This document shows, one piece after another, positions 24,150 through 32,714 of a stretch of 45,900 nt of DNA. The notes beneath the pieces are model-generated. The model saw only the letters and a list, made by a program, of their open reading frames with translations. It did not search any database and was not told the origin of the DNA. Each line of letters begins with the position of its first letter. Positions within the stretch are counted from its first letter, which is position 1. Source of the DNA: Stenotrophomonas sp. PS02298. GTDB taxonomy: Bacteria; Pseudomonadota; Gammaproteobacteria; Xanthomonadales; Xanthomonadaceae. The stretch lies in the NCBI RefSeq assembly GCF_029959445.1, contig NZ_JASCOR010000016.1, positions 1-45,900 on the forward strand, read 5' to 3'. A program made the translations under genes and the position numbers.

Positions 24150-27100
24150 ATGTTGTCCCGTCTGATTGAATTTTCCCTGCGCCAACGTGCGCTGGTGCTA
24201 CTCGGCGTGCTGGCTTTGGCAGGTGCGGGCTTGGCAGCCTTCCTGCAACTGCCGATCGATGCCTATCCGGATATTTCCCCCACGCAGGTCAAGCTGATCA
24301 TCAAGGCCCCCGGCATGACGCCCGAAGAGGTGGAGTCGCGCGTGATCACGCCGCTGGAGATGGAGTTGCTCGGCGTGCCGCAGGGCGTGATGCTGCGCTC
24401 CACGGCCAAGTATGCCATCGCCGACATCACGCTGGACTTCGCCGAAGGCAGTGACATCTACTGGGCGCGTCAGCAGGTGGCCGAGCGCTATGGCGGCGTT
24501 TCGGGCAGCCTACCCGAAGGCGTCAGCGGCGGACTAGCGCCGATTTCGACACCACTGTCGGACGTGTTCATGTTCACCATCGAAGGCGGTGGCCTCACGC
24601 TGAGCGAGCGCCGCGCTCTGCTGGACTGGACGCTGCGCCCGGCCCTGCGCACGCTGGCCGGTGTTGCCGATGTCAACGTGCTGGGTGGAGAAGCCAAGAG
24701 CTTTGCCGTGGTGCCGGATCGCGCACGGCTTTCCGCTGCGGGCCTCAGCTTCTCTGATGTCATCACGGCAATCGGCCGCAACAACCGCAATGACGGTGCG
24801 GGCCGCCTGGATGCAGGCGAAGACACGCTGATCGTGCGCGCCGAAGGCGCGATCCACACTTTGGACGATTTATCCCGTCTGATCCTGCGCGCGGGGGCCA
24901 ATGGTACGGCCCCAGTTCGCCTGGGCGACGTGGCCCAGGTGCGCATCGAAGGCGTGACGCGCTATGGCGCCGTCACCCGGGACGGCGCGGGCGAAGCGGT
25001 GGAAGGCATCGTGGTGGCGCTGCGCGGGGCCGATGCCTCGGCGCTGGTCAAAGCCATTCGAGCCCGGCTGGACGAGGTGACTCCCAGCCTGCCGCCCGGC
25101 GTCAAGGTGGTGCCATTCTATGACCGCAGCACGTTGATCGAGCGCGCTGTGGGCACGGTGGAAAGCGCCTTGCTGGAAGCCACGGTACTGGTCGTTATCC
25201 TGCTGCTTCTGTTCCTCGGCGAGCTTCGCGCCGCGCTGGTTGTGGCGGTGATGGTGCCTTTGGCGGCACTGGGCACCTTCCTTCTGATGCGTCTGGTCGG
25301 CATGAGCGCCAACCTGATGAGCTTGGGGGGCCTCGCGATCGCCATCGGCATGCTGGTGGACGCTGCCGTAGTGGTGGTGGAAAACGCCGTCAGTCGGCTC
25401 GACCCGCACGCGCCCAGTGCGCACCAGCCGCGCCTGCACCGCATATTCGCCGCGGCGCGCGAGGTCGCCATGCCTGTGGCCTCGGGCATCCTCATCATCT
25501 GTCTGACCTTCATGCCCCTGCTCACGCTGCAAGGGTTGGAAGGCAAACTGTTTGTGCCGGTGGCGCTGACCATCGTGTTCGCCCTGGGCGTCTCGCTGCT
25601 GCTGTCGCTCACGCTGGTGCCGGTGCTGGCCTCGCTGCTGCTCAAGGAACACGCGCACACCGAGCCGTGGGTGATGCGCTGGGCCACGCGCCTGTACCAA
25701 CCGCTGCTGGAGGCTGCGCTTCACCACCCGCTACGCGCATCGGCGGTCGCCATCGCGGCCCTGACATTGGGTGTGGTGGCCTACCTCGGCACGGGCAAGG
25801 CGTTCATGCCGACGATGGACGAGGGCGATATCCTGCTGCAACTGCAAAAGCCGCCGTCCATTGGGTTGCAGCGCTCGCTGGAGATTGACCTGGCGGTGCA
25901 GAAGGCCATCGGTGCGGCGGTGCCCGAGGTGCGGCACAGCATCGGGCGGGTGGGCTCGGACGAGCTGGGGCTCGACCCGATGGGCCTGAACGAAACCGAC
26001 CTGTTCATGCAGCTCGCACCGCGCAAGGATTGGCATGCAGCCGACAAGGACGCGTTGAGTGCCGAGATACGCAAGGTGATGGATGCCTTCCCCGGCCTGG
26101 AATTCGGCTTTACCCAGCCCATCGAGATGCGCATCTCGGAAATGCTCACCGGCAGCCGGGGCGACGTGGCCGTCAAGCTGTTCGGCCCTGATCTGCAAAC
26201 GCTGGGCGATCTGGCGCAGCGCATGGCCGCTCGCATCGAGAAAGTGCCCGGTGCGCGCGACGTGCTCACCCAGGCCAGCGACAGCGTGGAATACCTGCAG
26301 GTGAAGGTGGATGCGCAGGCGGCCGGTCGCGCCGGACTGGCCGTGACGCAGGTTCAGGACGAGCTGCGTGCGCAGCTCGAAGGCGTGCCGGCCGGGCTGG
26401 TGATCGAGCCGGACAGGCGCACGCCCATCGTGGTGCGCGGGGATGCCCGGCTGCGCGGATCGGCCGAGCGGTTCAAGGACTTGCAGCTCGCCCGTGGCGA
26501 TCAGGGCGAGATCCCCCTAGCCTCGCTGGCGCGCATCGCCACCACCGATGGCCCCGTGCTGGTGCGGCGCGAGAACGGTTCGCGCTTCGCGCTGATCCAG
26601 TCCAGCGTGAGCGGGCGCGATCTGGTCGGCTTCGTAGATGAAGCGCGCGAAGCCGTGGCGCTCGACGTGCCGCTGCCGCCCGGCTACCGCGTCGAATGGG
26701 GCGGGCAATTTGAGAACCAGCAACGTGCAGCGGCCCGCCTAGGCATGGTAGTGCCGGTGGCCCTGGGGCTGATTTTCTTCGTGCTGTTCATGACCTTCGG
26801 CTCGGTGCGGCAGGCCGCGCTCATCCTCGGCAACGTGCCGTTTGCCATGGTCGGCGGCGTGGCGGCGCTGTGGTTGTCGGGGCAGTACCTGTCGGTGCCT
26901 GCTTCGGTCGGCTTCATCGCGCTGCTGGGCATCGCCGTGCTCAACGGATTGGTGCTGGTGACGCACTTCAACCACCTGCATGCGCTAGGCCTGCCCATGG
27001 AACAGGTGGTGCGCGAAGGTTCGCTGCGACGGCTGCGCCCCGTGCTGATGACGGCTTCCATCACCGCCTTTGGCCTGGTGCCCCTGCTGCTGGCCAGTGG

Positions 27101-27245
27101 CCCTGGCTCTGAGATCCAGCGCCCACTCGCCATCGTGGTGATTGGCGGACTGGTCAGTTCCACGGCGCTGACCCTGGTCCTGCTGCCGGTGCTGTACCGG
27201 CGATTCGGCCAGGCCATCTCCTCACAACAAGGAGTCCACGCATGA
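24150..27245 (+). CDS. heavy-metal efflux RND pump (CzcA/CusA family)
   Basis: This 1031-residue proton-driven inner-membrane pump has the full RND layout: span 1 at the N-terminus, a large periplasmic loop, the span 2-6 block (from ALLEATVLVVILLLLFLGEL), a second loop and a final six-span block ending QGVHA. HME features include QLPIDAYPDISPTQVKLI near residue 34. The span 4 motif reads GLAIAIGMLVDAAVVVVEN (about 394-412). CzcA-type Zn/Co/Cd pumps usually have DFG...DGA here, whereas this AIG...VDAA pattern is closer to the CusA side, so the metal cannot be assigned. It is coupled to the DUF3240 gene by an ATGA overlap. Confidence 0.92.
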   Translation: MLSRLIEFSLRQRALVLLGVLALAGAGLAAFLQLPIDAYPDISPTQVKLIIKAPGMTPEEVESRVITPLEMELLGVPQGVMLRSTAKYAIADITLDFAEGSDIYWARQQVAERYGGVSGSLPEGVSGGLAPISTPLSDVFMFTIEGGGLTLSERRALLDWTLRPALRTLAGVADVNVLGGEAKSFAVVPDRARLSAAGLSFSDVITAIGRNNRNDGAGRLDAGEDTLIVRAEGAIHTLDDLSRLILRAGANGTAPVRLGDVAQVRIEGVTRYGAVTRDGAGEAVEGIVVALRGADASALVKAIRARLDEVTPSLPPGVKVVPFYDRSTLIERAVGTVESALLEATVLVVILLLLFLGELRAALVVAVMVPLAALGTFLLMRLVGMSANLMSLGGLAIAIGMLVDAAVVVVENAVSRLDPHAPSAHQPRLHRIFAAAREVAMPVASGILIICLTFMPLLTLQGLEGKLFVPVALTIVFALGVSLLLSLTLVPVLASLLLKEHAHTEPWVMRWATRLYQPLLEAALHHPLRASAVAIAALTLGVVAYLGTGKAFMPTMDEGDILLQLQKPPSIGLQRSLEIDLAVQKAIGAAVPEVRHSIGRVGSDELGLDPMGLNETDLFMQLAPRKDWHAADKDALSAEIRKVMDAFPGLEFGFTQPIEMRISEMLTGSRGDVAVKLFGPDLQTLGDLAQRMAARIEKVPGARDVLTQASDSVEYLQVKVDAQAAGRAGLAVTQVQDELRAQLEGVPAGLVIEPDRRTPIVVRGDARLRGSAERFKDLQLARGDQGEIPLASLARIATTDGPVLVRRENGSRFALIQSSVSGRDLVGFVDEAREAVALDVPLPPGYRVEWGGQFENQQRAAARLGMVVPVALGLIFFVLFMTFGSVRQAALILGNVPFAMVGGVAALWLSGQYLSVPASVGFIALLGIAVLNGLVLVTHFNHLHALGLPMEQVVREGSLRRLRPVLMTASITAFGLVPLLLASGPGSEIQRPLAIVVIGGLVSSTALTLVLLPVLYRRFGQAISSQQGVHA

Positions 27246-27562
27246 ACGGATTGAAAGAAGCGCAACTGGTGCGCCTGAATCTGGTGTTTCCACCCACGCT
27301 CGAAGACGCCGTCACCGATGCCCTGATGGCCGACCCGGTGCTGCCAGGGTTCACCCTGTTGCACGCCGAAGGGCATACCGGCGACTTCGCGCGCGCGTCC
27401 ATTCGCGAGAAGGTTCGCGGCCGTGTGGATCGGCGCGTCATCTGGGTGTTGATCGAATACGAACAACTGGAACAGGTCCTGGCGCATCTGCGCCAGCGCA
27501 TCGCGTCTAGCGATGTCCGCTGGTGGGTGGAGTCGGTGTTGGCAAGTGGAAGACTGGTATGA
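27242..27562 (+). CDS. DUF3240 PII-like protein of the RND operon
   Basis: A 106-residue soluble protein of DUF3240, a ferredoxin-like (PII-like) fold family found next to heavy-metal RND pumps. Visible blocks are LVRLNLVFPPTLEDAVTDAL, LLHAEGHTGDFARASIREKV (a loop comparable to PII signalling loops) and RRVIWVLIEYEQLEQVLAHL. It overlaps the pump stop and the outer-membrane channel start by 4 bases each, so it should be made in step with the transporter. It has no signal peptide, so it probably acts in the cytoplasm, perhaps sensing metal or nucleotide and tuning the pump. That role is inference. Confidence 0.85.
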   Translation: MNGLKEAQLVRLNLVFPPTLEDAVTDALMADPVLPGFTLLHAEGHTGDFARASIREKVRGRVDRRVIWVLIEYEQLEQVLAHLRQRIASSDVRWWVESVLASGRLV

Positions 27563-28857
27563 CGAGTAAAAACAAAGGATGCAGCCTGGTACTACCGGCT
27601 GGTGCCGTCATGGTGGCTATCGCGGCTTTGACATTTCATCCCGCGCAAGCGCGCGCCGATGATCTTTCGTGGCTGCCTGCGCAGGCGCAAGTCGAAGCGG
27701 CGATAAAAATCCAGCCGGTCGTGAATGCCGCAGCCGCTCGCTTGGACGCGGCGGCCGCCACGCAAAGCGCCCTTGAAGCCGGTAGCCACGAATTTGAATT
27801 CAGTAGTGGCCTACAACGTCGCAACGTGACCAACGAAGCGCGTCGCTACAACGAATGGGAAATCCAGCTCAGCCGTGCTGTTCGCTTGCCAAACAAGGCG
27901 CGTATAGATCGGGACATCGGCAGCCGCACCCGTAGGGTGGCCGATATGCGCCTTGAAGATGCCGAGCACCAAATGGCAAGGCGACTGTTGGAAGTCTGGG
28001 CCGGATGGCTGCGCAGTTTCGTCGTAGCCGACGAGATGCAAGCTCAGGAAAAGTTGCTTAGACGTGAGCAGGAAGCAATGGCCCGCCGCGTGGCCCTGGG
28101 CGATGCAGCGCAGCGGGACAGCGACGTTCTGCAAGCCGAACGCGCGATGCTTGCAGCCCAGGTTAGCGCTGCGCGCGACGCAGAACGGGCAGCACGACAA
28201 ACGATGGTGATCGAGTTCCCGGGCATTGAGATTCCCGCGCGGCCATCCACGCTGCCAGATCCCGATCCTTTGCCGGGCGGGGTACAGGAGTGGCTGGCGC
28301 GAATTGTGCGACAAAGCGTCGAAATCGGCATTGCCGATGGAGAGGCAGCGCGCCTTGCCAAGGTGGCCGAGCGAGCTCGCGCCAACCGCACGCCCGACCC
28401 CACAGTCGGGGTACGGATGATGTCTGAACGCGGTGGGACGGAACGTGTCATTGGCGTTGTCCTGACGGTGCCATTTGGCACTGACTATCGCAGTGCAATG
28501 GCTGCCACGGAAAGCGCCAACGCAGCTGCCGCAGAGGCAGAGGCGCTCGGCGTGCGGCGCGCGGTGGAGCAAAGTGCGTGGGTAGCCGCGCAGGCAGCTG
28601 AAAGTAAGCGCACGCAGTGGCAGTCATTCGCGCAGGCGCTGGCCGCGCAGACCACGGCCAGCAACCGCACGCGGCGAGCTTGGGAACTGGGAGAGGCCCC
28701 CTTGGCCGAATACCTCTTGACGTTGCGAAACCTGCGCCAGACACGCCTCGGTGAGGCACAGGCTCGCATCGATGCGCTGCAAGCGTCAGCACTGGTGCGT
28801 ATCGATGCGCATGCGCTGTGGCATTCGAAGGAGGCACATGCCGATGCCCCTCAATGA
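27559..28857 (+). CDS. TolC-family outer-membrane channel of the RND system
   Basis: A 432-residue outer-membrane efflux protein. The signal peptide spans about residues 1-33 (hydrophobic LVLPAGAVMVAIAALTFHP, cleavage near AQARA). The mature part is mostly long amphipathic alpha-helix with the TolC/CzcC repeat pattern: SGLQRRNVTNEARRYNEWEI, IQLSRAVRLPNKARIDRDIG, and in the second half PDPTVGVRMMSERGGTERVI and GVVLTVPFGTDYRSA. It completes the adaptor-pump-channel operon. The ATG at 27559 overlaps the DUF3240 stop (ATGA). The PAP2 gene begins inside its last codons in another frame. Confidence 0.9.
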   Translation: MTSKNKGCSLVLPAGAVMVAIAALTFHPAQARADDLSWLPAQAQVEAAIKIQPVVNAAAARLDAAAATQSALEAGSHEFEFSSGLQRRNVTNEARRYNEWEIQLSRAVRLPNKARIDRDIGSRTRRVADMRLEDAEHQMARRLLEVWAGWLRSFVVADEMQAQEKLLRREQEAMARRVALGDAAQRDSDVLQAERAMLAAQVSAARDAERAARQTMVIEFPGIEIPARPSTLPDPDPLPGGVQEWLARIVRQSVEIGIADGEAARLAKVAERARANRTPDPTVGVRMMSERGGTERVIGVVLTVPFGTDYRSAMAATESANAAAAEAEALGVRRAVEQSAWVAAQAAESKRTQWQSFAQALAAQTTASNRTRRAWELGEAPLAEYLLTLRNLRQTRLGEAQARIDALQASALVRIDAHALWHSKEAHADAPQ

Positions 28858-29626
28858 ATCCCGACTACTGGGCAACGCCCCACTATCCAACGCACCATTC
28901 GCACCTCGATTCTTAATCACTCATTTAGCGCTACCAGCGGGTGCGGCGCTGATCATCAGCAGTCTATTGATGGATGGCGGTGGGGACTTCTGGGTCGCCG
29001 ATCATCTCTATCGCTTGCAGGGCAGCCGATGGGCTTTGCGGGATGCCTGGCTAACCAGCAACCTGCTGCATCGTGGTGGGAAGAATCTTTCCACCTTCCT
29101 GGCAATTGCGGTTGCAGCAACGTGCATCTGGGCTTGGAGAAAAAAACGTAGCAACAAATGCTCGGCATACCTACGCTGGCCGCTACTGTATCTTTTTTGT
29201 GCGTACTTGATCGGGGCACTGACGGTTTCGGCGCTGAAATCGTTCACTAACATGGATTGCCCCTGGAACTTGGTGCGCTATGGCGGAGCGCGAGTGTTTG
29301 TGGGCCTGTTTGAAACACGCCCGCCCGGTATGCCGCGCGGTGTGTGCTTTCCCGCAGGGCATGCAAGTGCCGGATATGCATGGGTCAGCCTATATTTCTT
29401 TACCTTGATGGTTCGTCCTGCCTGGCGTTGGATGGCCTTGGCTGCAAGTTTGATGATAGGTGCCATCTTTGGATGGACCCAGCAGGTGCGCGGAGCCCAC
29501 TTCCTTTCCCATGACTTGTGGACGCTCCTGATTTGTTGGGTCGTTGCCTTGGGTCTTTTCATGGTCTGGCAACGCTGGTTTGTTGATGGCTCAGGCGATG
29601 TCTATTCATCGGGGTTCCAAGCATGA
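28844..29626 (+). CDS. PAP2-family membrane phosphatase
   Basis: A 260-residue membrane phosphatase of the PAP2 superfamily. The motifs are KSFTNMDCPWNLVRYGG (about 132-148, matching the KX6RP region), CFPAGHASAGYAW (about 168-180, the P(S/A)GH motif) and RGAHFLSHDLWT (about 216-227, with the catalytic His). About six spans are expected. Related proteins sit beside mcr and eptA genes and dephosphorylate lipid intermediates or lipid A. The ATG at 28844 is preferred to 28838 because AAGGAGG (28828-28834) then has 9-base spacing. It overlaps the tolC-like gene by 14 bases and is coupled to the eptA frame (ATGA). From here to about 31.7 kb the DNA is visibly AT-richer than the backbone. Confidence 0.88.
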   Translation: MPLNESRLLGNAPLSNAPFAPRFLITHLALPAGAALIISSLLMDGGGDFWVADHLYRLQGSRWALRDAWLTSNLLHRGGKNLSTFLAIAVAATCIWAWRKKRSNKCSAYLRWPLLYLFCAYLIGALTVSALKSFTNMDCPWNLVRYGGARVFVGLFETRPPGMPRGVCFPAGHASAGYAWVSLYFFTLMVRPAWRWMALAASLMIGAIFGWTQQVRGAHFLSHDLWTLLICWVVALGLFMVWQRWFVDGSGDVYSSGFQA

Positions 29627-30222
29627 GAACTTTCAAACAGGCTCTCGGTCTGATGCCGCGATTCAGAACTGCAAACCTCAAGGACCTAAGCCATTGGCGA
29701 CCACAATGCAGCGTCGAGTGGCTGATCTTGATGACCAGTATTTTCTTTGCACTAGCCTGCAATGGTCTATTTTGGAGTAGCGCCTTAGGCGTCCAGTCCA
29801 GCTTACGCATGGGTACATCCGTACTGCTGTTTCTGGTGGGCATTCACAGTCTGCTGTTGAGTTTGGTTGTGTGGCGCTGGAATGCCAAGGTTTTACTTGC
29901 GGTGCTTTTTGTTGCCTCTGCCCTCGCAACACATTACATGCGCAGCTTTCATATCTACCTCGATTCGAGCATGTTGCGCAATGTTCTAGCCACAGACTTC
30001 AAGGAAAGTCGCGAGCTACTGACGCCTGCATTGATTGCTCCACTAAGCCTACTGGCAGTAGTTCCGATTATTTTTCTTTGGCGAATCCGATTGCTCGGGC
30101 GTACTTGGCTGAAAGCAACCGTGTGGCGTATGGGATTGATGCTGCTTTCGACACTGATGATTTCGGGCGGTGTCATGCTGTCATTTCAGGACATGTCCGC
30201 ACTGATGAGAAATCATCGCTAA
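29623..30222 (+). CDS. eptA: phosphoethanolamine transferase EptA/MCR-like, N-terminal membrane half
   Basis: These 199 residues form the membrane domain of an EptA/MCR-type lipid A phosphoethanolamine transferase, with about five spans (SVEWLILMTSIFFALACNGL, SVLLFLVGIHSLLLSLVVWR and so on) and the conserved LDSSMLRNVLATDFKESREL, then LSFQDMSALMRNHR. Translation stops at TAA (30220-30222). The next codon continues the family sequence in the same frame (VRYLITPGNYLVGL), so the gene is interrupted by a single nonsense codon in the linker, probably from GAA or AAA. The start overlaps the PAP2 stop by 4 bases. On its own this half lacks the catalytic domain. The full frame of 558 codons matches the usual 540-560. 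Confidence 0.85.
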   Translation: MRTFKQALGLMPRFRTANLKDLSHWRPQCSVEWLILMTSIFFALACNGLFWSSALGVQSSLRMGTSVLLFLVGIHSLLLSLVVWRWNAKVLLAVLFVASALATHYMRSFHIYLDSSMLRNVLATDFKESRELLTPALIAPLSLLAVVPIIFLWRIRLLGRTWLKATVWRMGLMLLSTLMISGGVMLSFQDMSALMRNHR

Positions 30223-31296
30223 GTGCGATACTTGATTACACCGGGAAACTATCTGGTGGGTTTGCCGAAGGCACTGACAGGTTCCTCTATCACGCAGTCC
30301 GCCGAAAAAATACCCATTGGAGCTGATGCCGTTGCAACAGTCAGGCCCGAAGGCAGTCGGCCACGTTTATTAGTCTTTGTCGTAGGCGAGACGGCTCGCG
30401 CCCAAAACTGGGGATTGAACGGCTATGCACGCGAAACAACGCCTCAATTGACTCAGATGGGTGTGATCAATTTCTCCGACGTGCACTCCTGTGGAACTAA
30501 TACCGAGGTTTCTGTGCCTTGCATGTTCTCGTCCTTTGGTCGCCGAAACTACGATGAAGACAAGATTCGCTCACACCAATCCTTACTGCATGTTCTGGAG
30601 CGCGCCGGTATTACCACATTATGGAGAGATAACCAGTCAGGTTGCAAAGGGGTGTGCGATGGTCTCGAATATCAAAGCCTAGGGAATGCACAAAGTCCCT
30701 CTTTATGCGTTGATGGTCGGTGTTTCGATGAGATTTTGCTTGAAGACTTACCAGCTCAGGCTCGCAAAAATCCCGGTGATCGTGTGATTTTTTTGCACCA
30801 GCTTGGAAATCATGGCCCCAGCTACTTTCAACGATACCCAGCAGCGTATCGAAAATTCATCCCAACATGCGACACACCGGAAATGGGGAAATGCACCCGC
30901 GAACAGATTGTGAATAGCTACGACAACGCTATTCTCTACACAGATCATTTCCTAACCCAAGTCATTAAAAAATTGCAGGGCCTTTCCGACTACGACACAG
31001 CTATGATATTCGTCTCGGATCACGGCGAATCCCTGGGCGAGAAGGGACTTTTTCTGCACGGCATGCCTTATGCGATTGCTCCACAAGAGCAGACTCGTGT
31101 TCCTTTGGTTATGTGGTTCTCTTCAACGTTTACTCAAAGTCGAGGGCTGAATATTGGCTGTTTGAGTGAGCGAGCCCGCTCTTATGCGAATCACGACGCA
31201 TTGTTTTCGTCTGTCTTGGGGCTAATGCAGGTTAAAACAAGTGAGTACGATAGGAATTTCGATTTTTTCTTTGGCTGTGATGATAAGAATATATAA
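30223..31296 (+). CDS. eptA: phosphoethanolamine transferase EptA/MCR-like, catalytic half (in-frame split)
   Basis: The 357-residue continuation, in the same frame as the preceding half, can start at the GTG right after the TAA. It carries the whole sulfatase-like periplasmic domain: VVGETARAQNWGLNGYARET (first metal-binding block, Glu56 of this fragment), HSCGTNTEVSVPCMFS with the phosphate-accepting Thr (Thr92), VIFLHQLGNHGPSYFQRYP, and FVSDHGESLGEKGLFLHGMP (zinc Asp-His pair). Cysteine positions for the periplasmic disulfides are present. Without readthrough this half has no membrane anchor or export signal, so it should not reach lipid A. Restart at GTG would give a cytoplasmic fragment. 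Probably a recent pseudogene. Confidence 0.82.
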   Translation: MRYLITPGNYLVGLPKALTGSSITQSAEKIPIGADAVATVRPEGSRPRLLVFVVGETARAQNWGLNGYARETTPQLTQMGVINFSDVHSCGTNTEVSVPCMFSSFGRRNYDEDKIRSHQSLLHVLERAGITTLWRDNQSGCKGVCDGLEYQSLGNAQSPSLCVDGRCFDEILLEDLPAQARKNPGDRVIFLHQLGNHGPSYFQRYPAAYRKFIPTCDTPEMGKCTREQIVNSYDNAILYTDHFLTQVIKKLQGLSDYDTAMIFVSDHGESLGEKGLFLHGMPYAIAPQEQTRVPLVMWFSSTFTQSRGLNIGCLSERARSYANHDALFSSVLGLMQVKTSEYDRNFDFFFGCDDKNI

Positions 31297-31344
31297 GAGT
31301 TGTTCTCATGAAAGATAAAAAACACACAATCCCAGCTGAGTCGC

Positions 31345-31731
31345 ATGCCCGCATTCGAAAATAAACAAAAATCTCGCCGAGGAATATTGAGAATTTGGCA
31401 TGCGTCCCATTACTCAATTCAGGGATTGCGCGCTGGATGGAATGAGCCGGCTTTTAGACTTGAGTCAGTATTTTCCTTTGTGTTGGTCCCATTGGCCTTC
31501 TGGTTGGGGCAGGGATGGGTCGAAGTCGCTCTTCTCTCAGGAAGTATCCTTATTTTGATGATTGTGGAGCTACTCAATACTGCTGTGGAATCGGCGATTG
31601 ATCGTATTGGCCCTCAATGGCATGAGCTATCAAAGCGTGCAAAGGACATGGGAAGCGCTGCCGTGCTGTTAGCCACTTTGCTGACCGGGGGGGTTTGGCT
31701 GTCAGCACTCTGGCAAAGGCTGATTAATTAG
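31345..31731 (+). CDS. dgkA: diacylglycerol kinase DgkA
   Basis: A 128-residue three-span inner-membrane kinase that phosphorylates diacylglycerol with ATP. The catalytic stretch ELLNTAVESAIDRIG has Glu75, Asn78, Glu82 and Asp86 with the same spacing as in the E. coli enzyme, followed by ELSKRAKDMGSAAV. The N-terminal amphipathic helix (RAGWNEPAFRLE) is conserved. EptA-type transferases release diacylglycerol from phosphatidylethanolamine, and dgkA next to eptA or mcr genes recycles it, so the neighbour makes sense. It lies 48 bases after the eptA frame. The ribosome binding site is weak. It is the last gene of the cargo. Confidence 0.93.
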   Translation: MPAFENKQKSRRGILRIWHASHYSIQGLRAGWNEPAFRLESVFSFVLVPLAFWLGQGWVEVALLSGSILILMIVELLNTAVESAIDRIGPQWHELSKRAKDMGSAAVLLATLLTGGVWLSALWQRLIN

Positions 31732-31773
31732 CCGCGCAAATGAAATTAGACGAATTAAAGTGGAGTGAGCACA

Positions 31774-32688
31774 ATGGAGCTTCGACATCTTCGCTGCTTT
31801 CTCATCGTTGCGGAGGAACTTCATTTCGCTCGCGCCGCTGAACGACTACATATCGACCAATCTCCACTTTCACGCACTATCAAAGAATTAGAAGAGGAAC
31901 TTGGTGCTCGTTTATTCATTCGTACTACCCGAAGCACTCAACTAACCCGTGCCGGGCGACAGCTTTTGGAGCATGTCCCGCGCATTTTTACCGCATTGAA
32001 TCAGGCCCGTGATGGCGTCAAGTCTGCCGCCAACGGATTTTGCGGCCAGTTGCGCATTGCCTTGTCTGACGGTGTAACTCCCTCACGCTTGCCAACTTTA
32101 CTGGCGCAATGCCGTGAAGAGGACCCCGAAGTTGAGATACGTCTGTTCGAGGTGCCGCTCGGGCAACAGATCAAGGGTTTGCATGAAGATCTGTATGACG
32201 CAGGTTTTTCAATGGCCGAAGACGGAGGCGATGGCATCTTGGTCACGCCCGCCTGGGAGGACGAGTTGATGGTTGCGGTGCCAACTCGCCATTCTCTGCT
32301 CGCCCATAAGCGCGTTCCGTTGGAGGAAGTACTACGTCATCCGTTGGTGCTCGGCGACCCAGCAGTATGCGAAGGCCATGCACGGCAAGTCGATCGTTTT
32401 CTCCGCAAGCTCGATCAGGAGCCATTGATAGTCCAGCGCGTGGCGACCTTTGACGTGATGATGACATTGGTTTCCGCCGGTTTGGCTTTGGGCCTAGCAG
32501 GCGCAGCGCATATAGCTTCTTGTCGAGAGTCAGGCATCGTGGGTCGCCCCTTGGCAGGCAAGCCGCCAATGCTGACAACCTATCTGTTGCGCCGTGATGC
32601 CGCACCTTTCGAGATGTTGAACCGATTCATTGAACGAGTCGCCTTTCTTGAGGCAAGGGGTAATCTGAACCTGGCCGAAGATTCCTGA
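31774..32688 (+). CDS. traR: LysR-type regulator (TraR of Tn4371-like ICEs)
   Basis: A 304-residue LysR-type regulator with an N-terminal winged helix (MELRHLRCFLIVAEELHFAR, then AAERLHIDQSPLSRTIKELE) and a periplasmic-binding-protein-like effector domain (residues about 90-295). In Tn4371-family elements a LysR-type gene stands at this place, just before the TraG/Trb block, and is called traR. It is thought to control transfer, with the effector unknown. The ATG at 31774 is preferred to a GTG at 31765 because GGAGTG precedes it at suitable spacing. It marks the return from cargo to backbone. Confidence 0.88.
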   Translation: MELRHLRCFLIVAEELHFARAAERLHIDQSPLSRTIKELEEELGARLFIRTTRSTQLTRAGRQLLEHVPRIFTALNQARDGVKSAANGFCGQLRIALSDGVTPSRLPTLLAQCREEDPEVEIRLFEVPLGQQIKGLHEDLYDAGFSMAEDGGDGILVTPAWEDELMVAVPTRHSLLAHKRVPLEEVLRHPLVLGDPAVCEGHARQVDRFLRKLDQEPLIVQRVATFDVMMTLVSAGLALGLAGAAHIASCRESGIVGRPLAGKPPMLTTYLLRRDAAPFEMLNRFIERVAFLEARGNLNLAEDS

Positions 32689-32714
32689 CTTACTCGACGA
32701 AAGGACTGGGAACC

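Noticed and set aside
25768..25840. TATCCTG string as an IncP-type nic site
   Set aside because: It lies inside the pump coding sequence without an adjacent inverted repeat.
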